The notes under the pieces are model-generated. The model was not told the DNA's origin and made no database searches. It saw only the letters and a program-made list of their open reading frames with translations. A DNA stretch of 64,000 nucleotides from an uncultured Methylophaga sp. (GTDB taxonomy: Bacteria > Pseudomonadota > Gammaproteobacteria > Nitrosococcales > Methylophagaceae), in NCBI RefSeq assembly GCF_947259025.1, contig NZ_CAMYKO010000005.1, positions 682,001-746,000 of the forward strand. Reading direction: 5' to 3'. Below, in pieces: positions 63,823-64,000 of the stretch (the stretch's first letter is position 1; each line of letters opens with the position of its first letter). A program made the position numbers and the translations under genes.

Positions 63823-64000
63823 GGAACTCACCATCCTGTATTGTTGCATCACTCATCTTGGCTGCCGATGAGTAAAATCTGATTGGGCTCAGGCCCGACA
63901 CATTCTGCGGTGCCAGCATGTCCGACAATTTCACTTCGTCCAAAGCATGGAAAACCGCGTTGTTAATGCGTGTCCAGTTAGTCTGGACAGCACAGTGTGT
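63815..64000 (-). CDS. sufR: SUF operon Rrf2-type regulator, C-terminal part (cut by window edge)
   Basis: A reverse-strand frame open to the right edge encodes 61 residues and stops inside the sufB start. It reads [20 protein letters not shown] then EVKLSDML, matching the C-terminal half of Rrf2/IscR-like regulators; the Cys is one of the [2Fe-2S] ligands. Position at the head of sufBCDSUT identifies the SUF system regulator found in many gammaproteobacteria. The DNA-binding domain lies outside the window. The symbol is used in this operon sense, not for the cyanobacterial SufR. Confidence 0.85.
   Translation of the reverse strand, partial: THCAVQTNWTRINNAVFHALDEVKLSDMLAPQNVSGLSPIRFYSSAAKMSDATIQDGEFHD

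Overview
The window is chromosomal DNA of a gammaproteobacterium. Three classical gene neighbourhoods support this: asd-fimV-truA-trpF-trpB-trpA-accD-folC, lptD-surA-pdxA-ksgA, and lptG-lptF divergent from pepA-holC-valS. The membrane and cell-envelope genes are those of a motile, diderm, LPS-bearing cell. The MoxY-type sensor kinase and general gene content would fit a methylotroph such as Methylophaga, but that is an inference and nothing here proves it.

Layout. 1-4.2 kb (+): the tail of an unknown gene, trmB, and a FadL-type porin with a FadD-type acyl-CoA synthetase. 4.2-17.8 kb (-): one tight run of 13 genes, motA-motB-yceI-leuD-leuB-asd-fimV-truA-trpF-trpB-trpA-accD-folC. leuC is missing from its usual place before leuD. 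17.8-24.2 kb: an orphan substrate-binding lipoprotein, fabI, a Na+/dicarboxylate symporter and ppiD. 24.2-30.3 kb (-): hupB with two tRNA genes directly behind it, then ksgA, pdxA, surA and lptD. 30.6-31 kb (+): tRNA-Ala and two identical tRNA-Glu genes behind a consensus promoter. 31-38 kb: lptFG, and pepA-holC-valS. 38-41.8 kb: a PepSY protein, malic enzyme and a small heat-shock protein, separated by two arrays of alternating REP-like repeats.

41.9-57.3 kb (-) holds the most unusual part: a self-contained type II secretion / type IV pilus-like system. It has three pseudopilin-like proteins, a GspL/PilM-N-like protein carrying an embedded MshEN-like domain, and a GspM/PilO-like, an ATPase, a platform, a PilP-like and a secretin protein. 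A MoxY-like histidine kinase and a NarL-type regulator follow in the same run, and a PglL/Wzy-type glycan ligase lies at the upstream end. Palindromes of the form TAGGAA-N3-TTCCTA lie upstream of the ligase, of the small gene that starts the cluster, of the PepSY gene, and of a predicted non-coding RNA. At three of these four promoters the palindrome sits at exactly the same distance from the -10 box. The simplest reading is a dedicated signalling circuit controlling a glycosylated pseudopilus, one secreted PepSY protein and one sRNA.

57.3-58.2 kb contains that RNA candidate and a second repeat family. 58.2-64 kb (-) is the SUF iron-sulfur operon in the order sufR(partial)-sufB-sufC-sufD-sufS-sufU-sufT.
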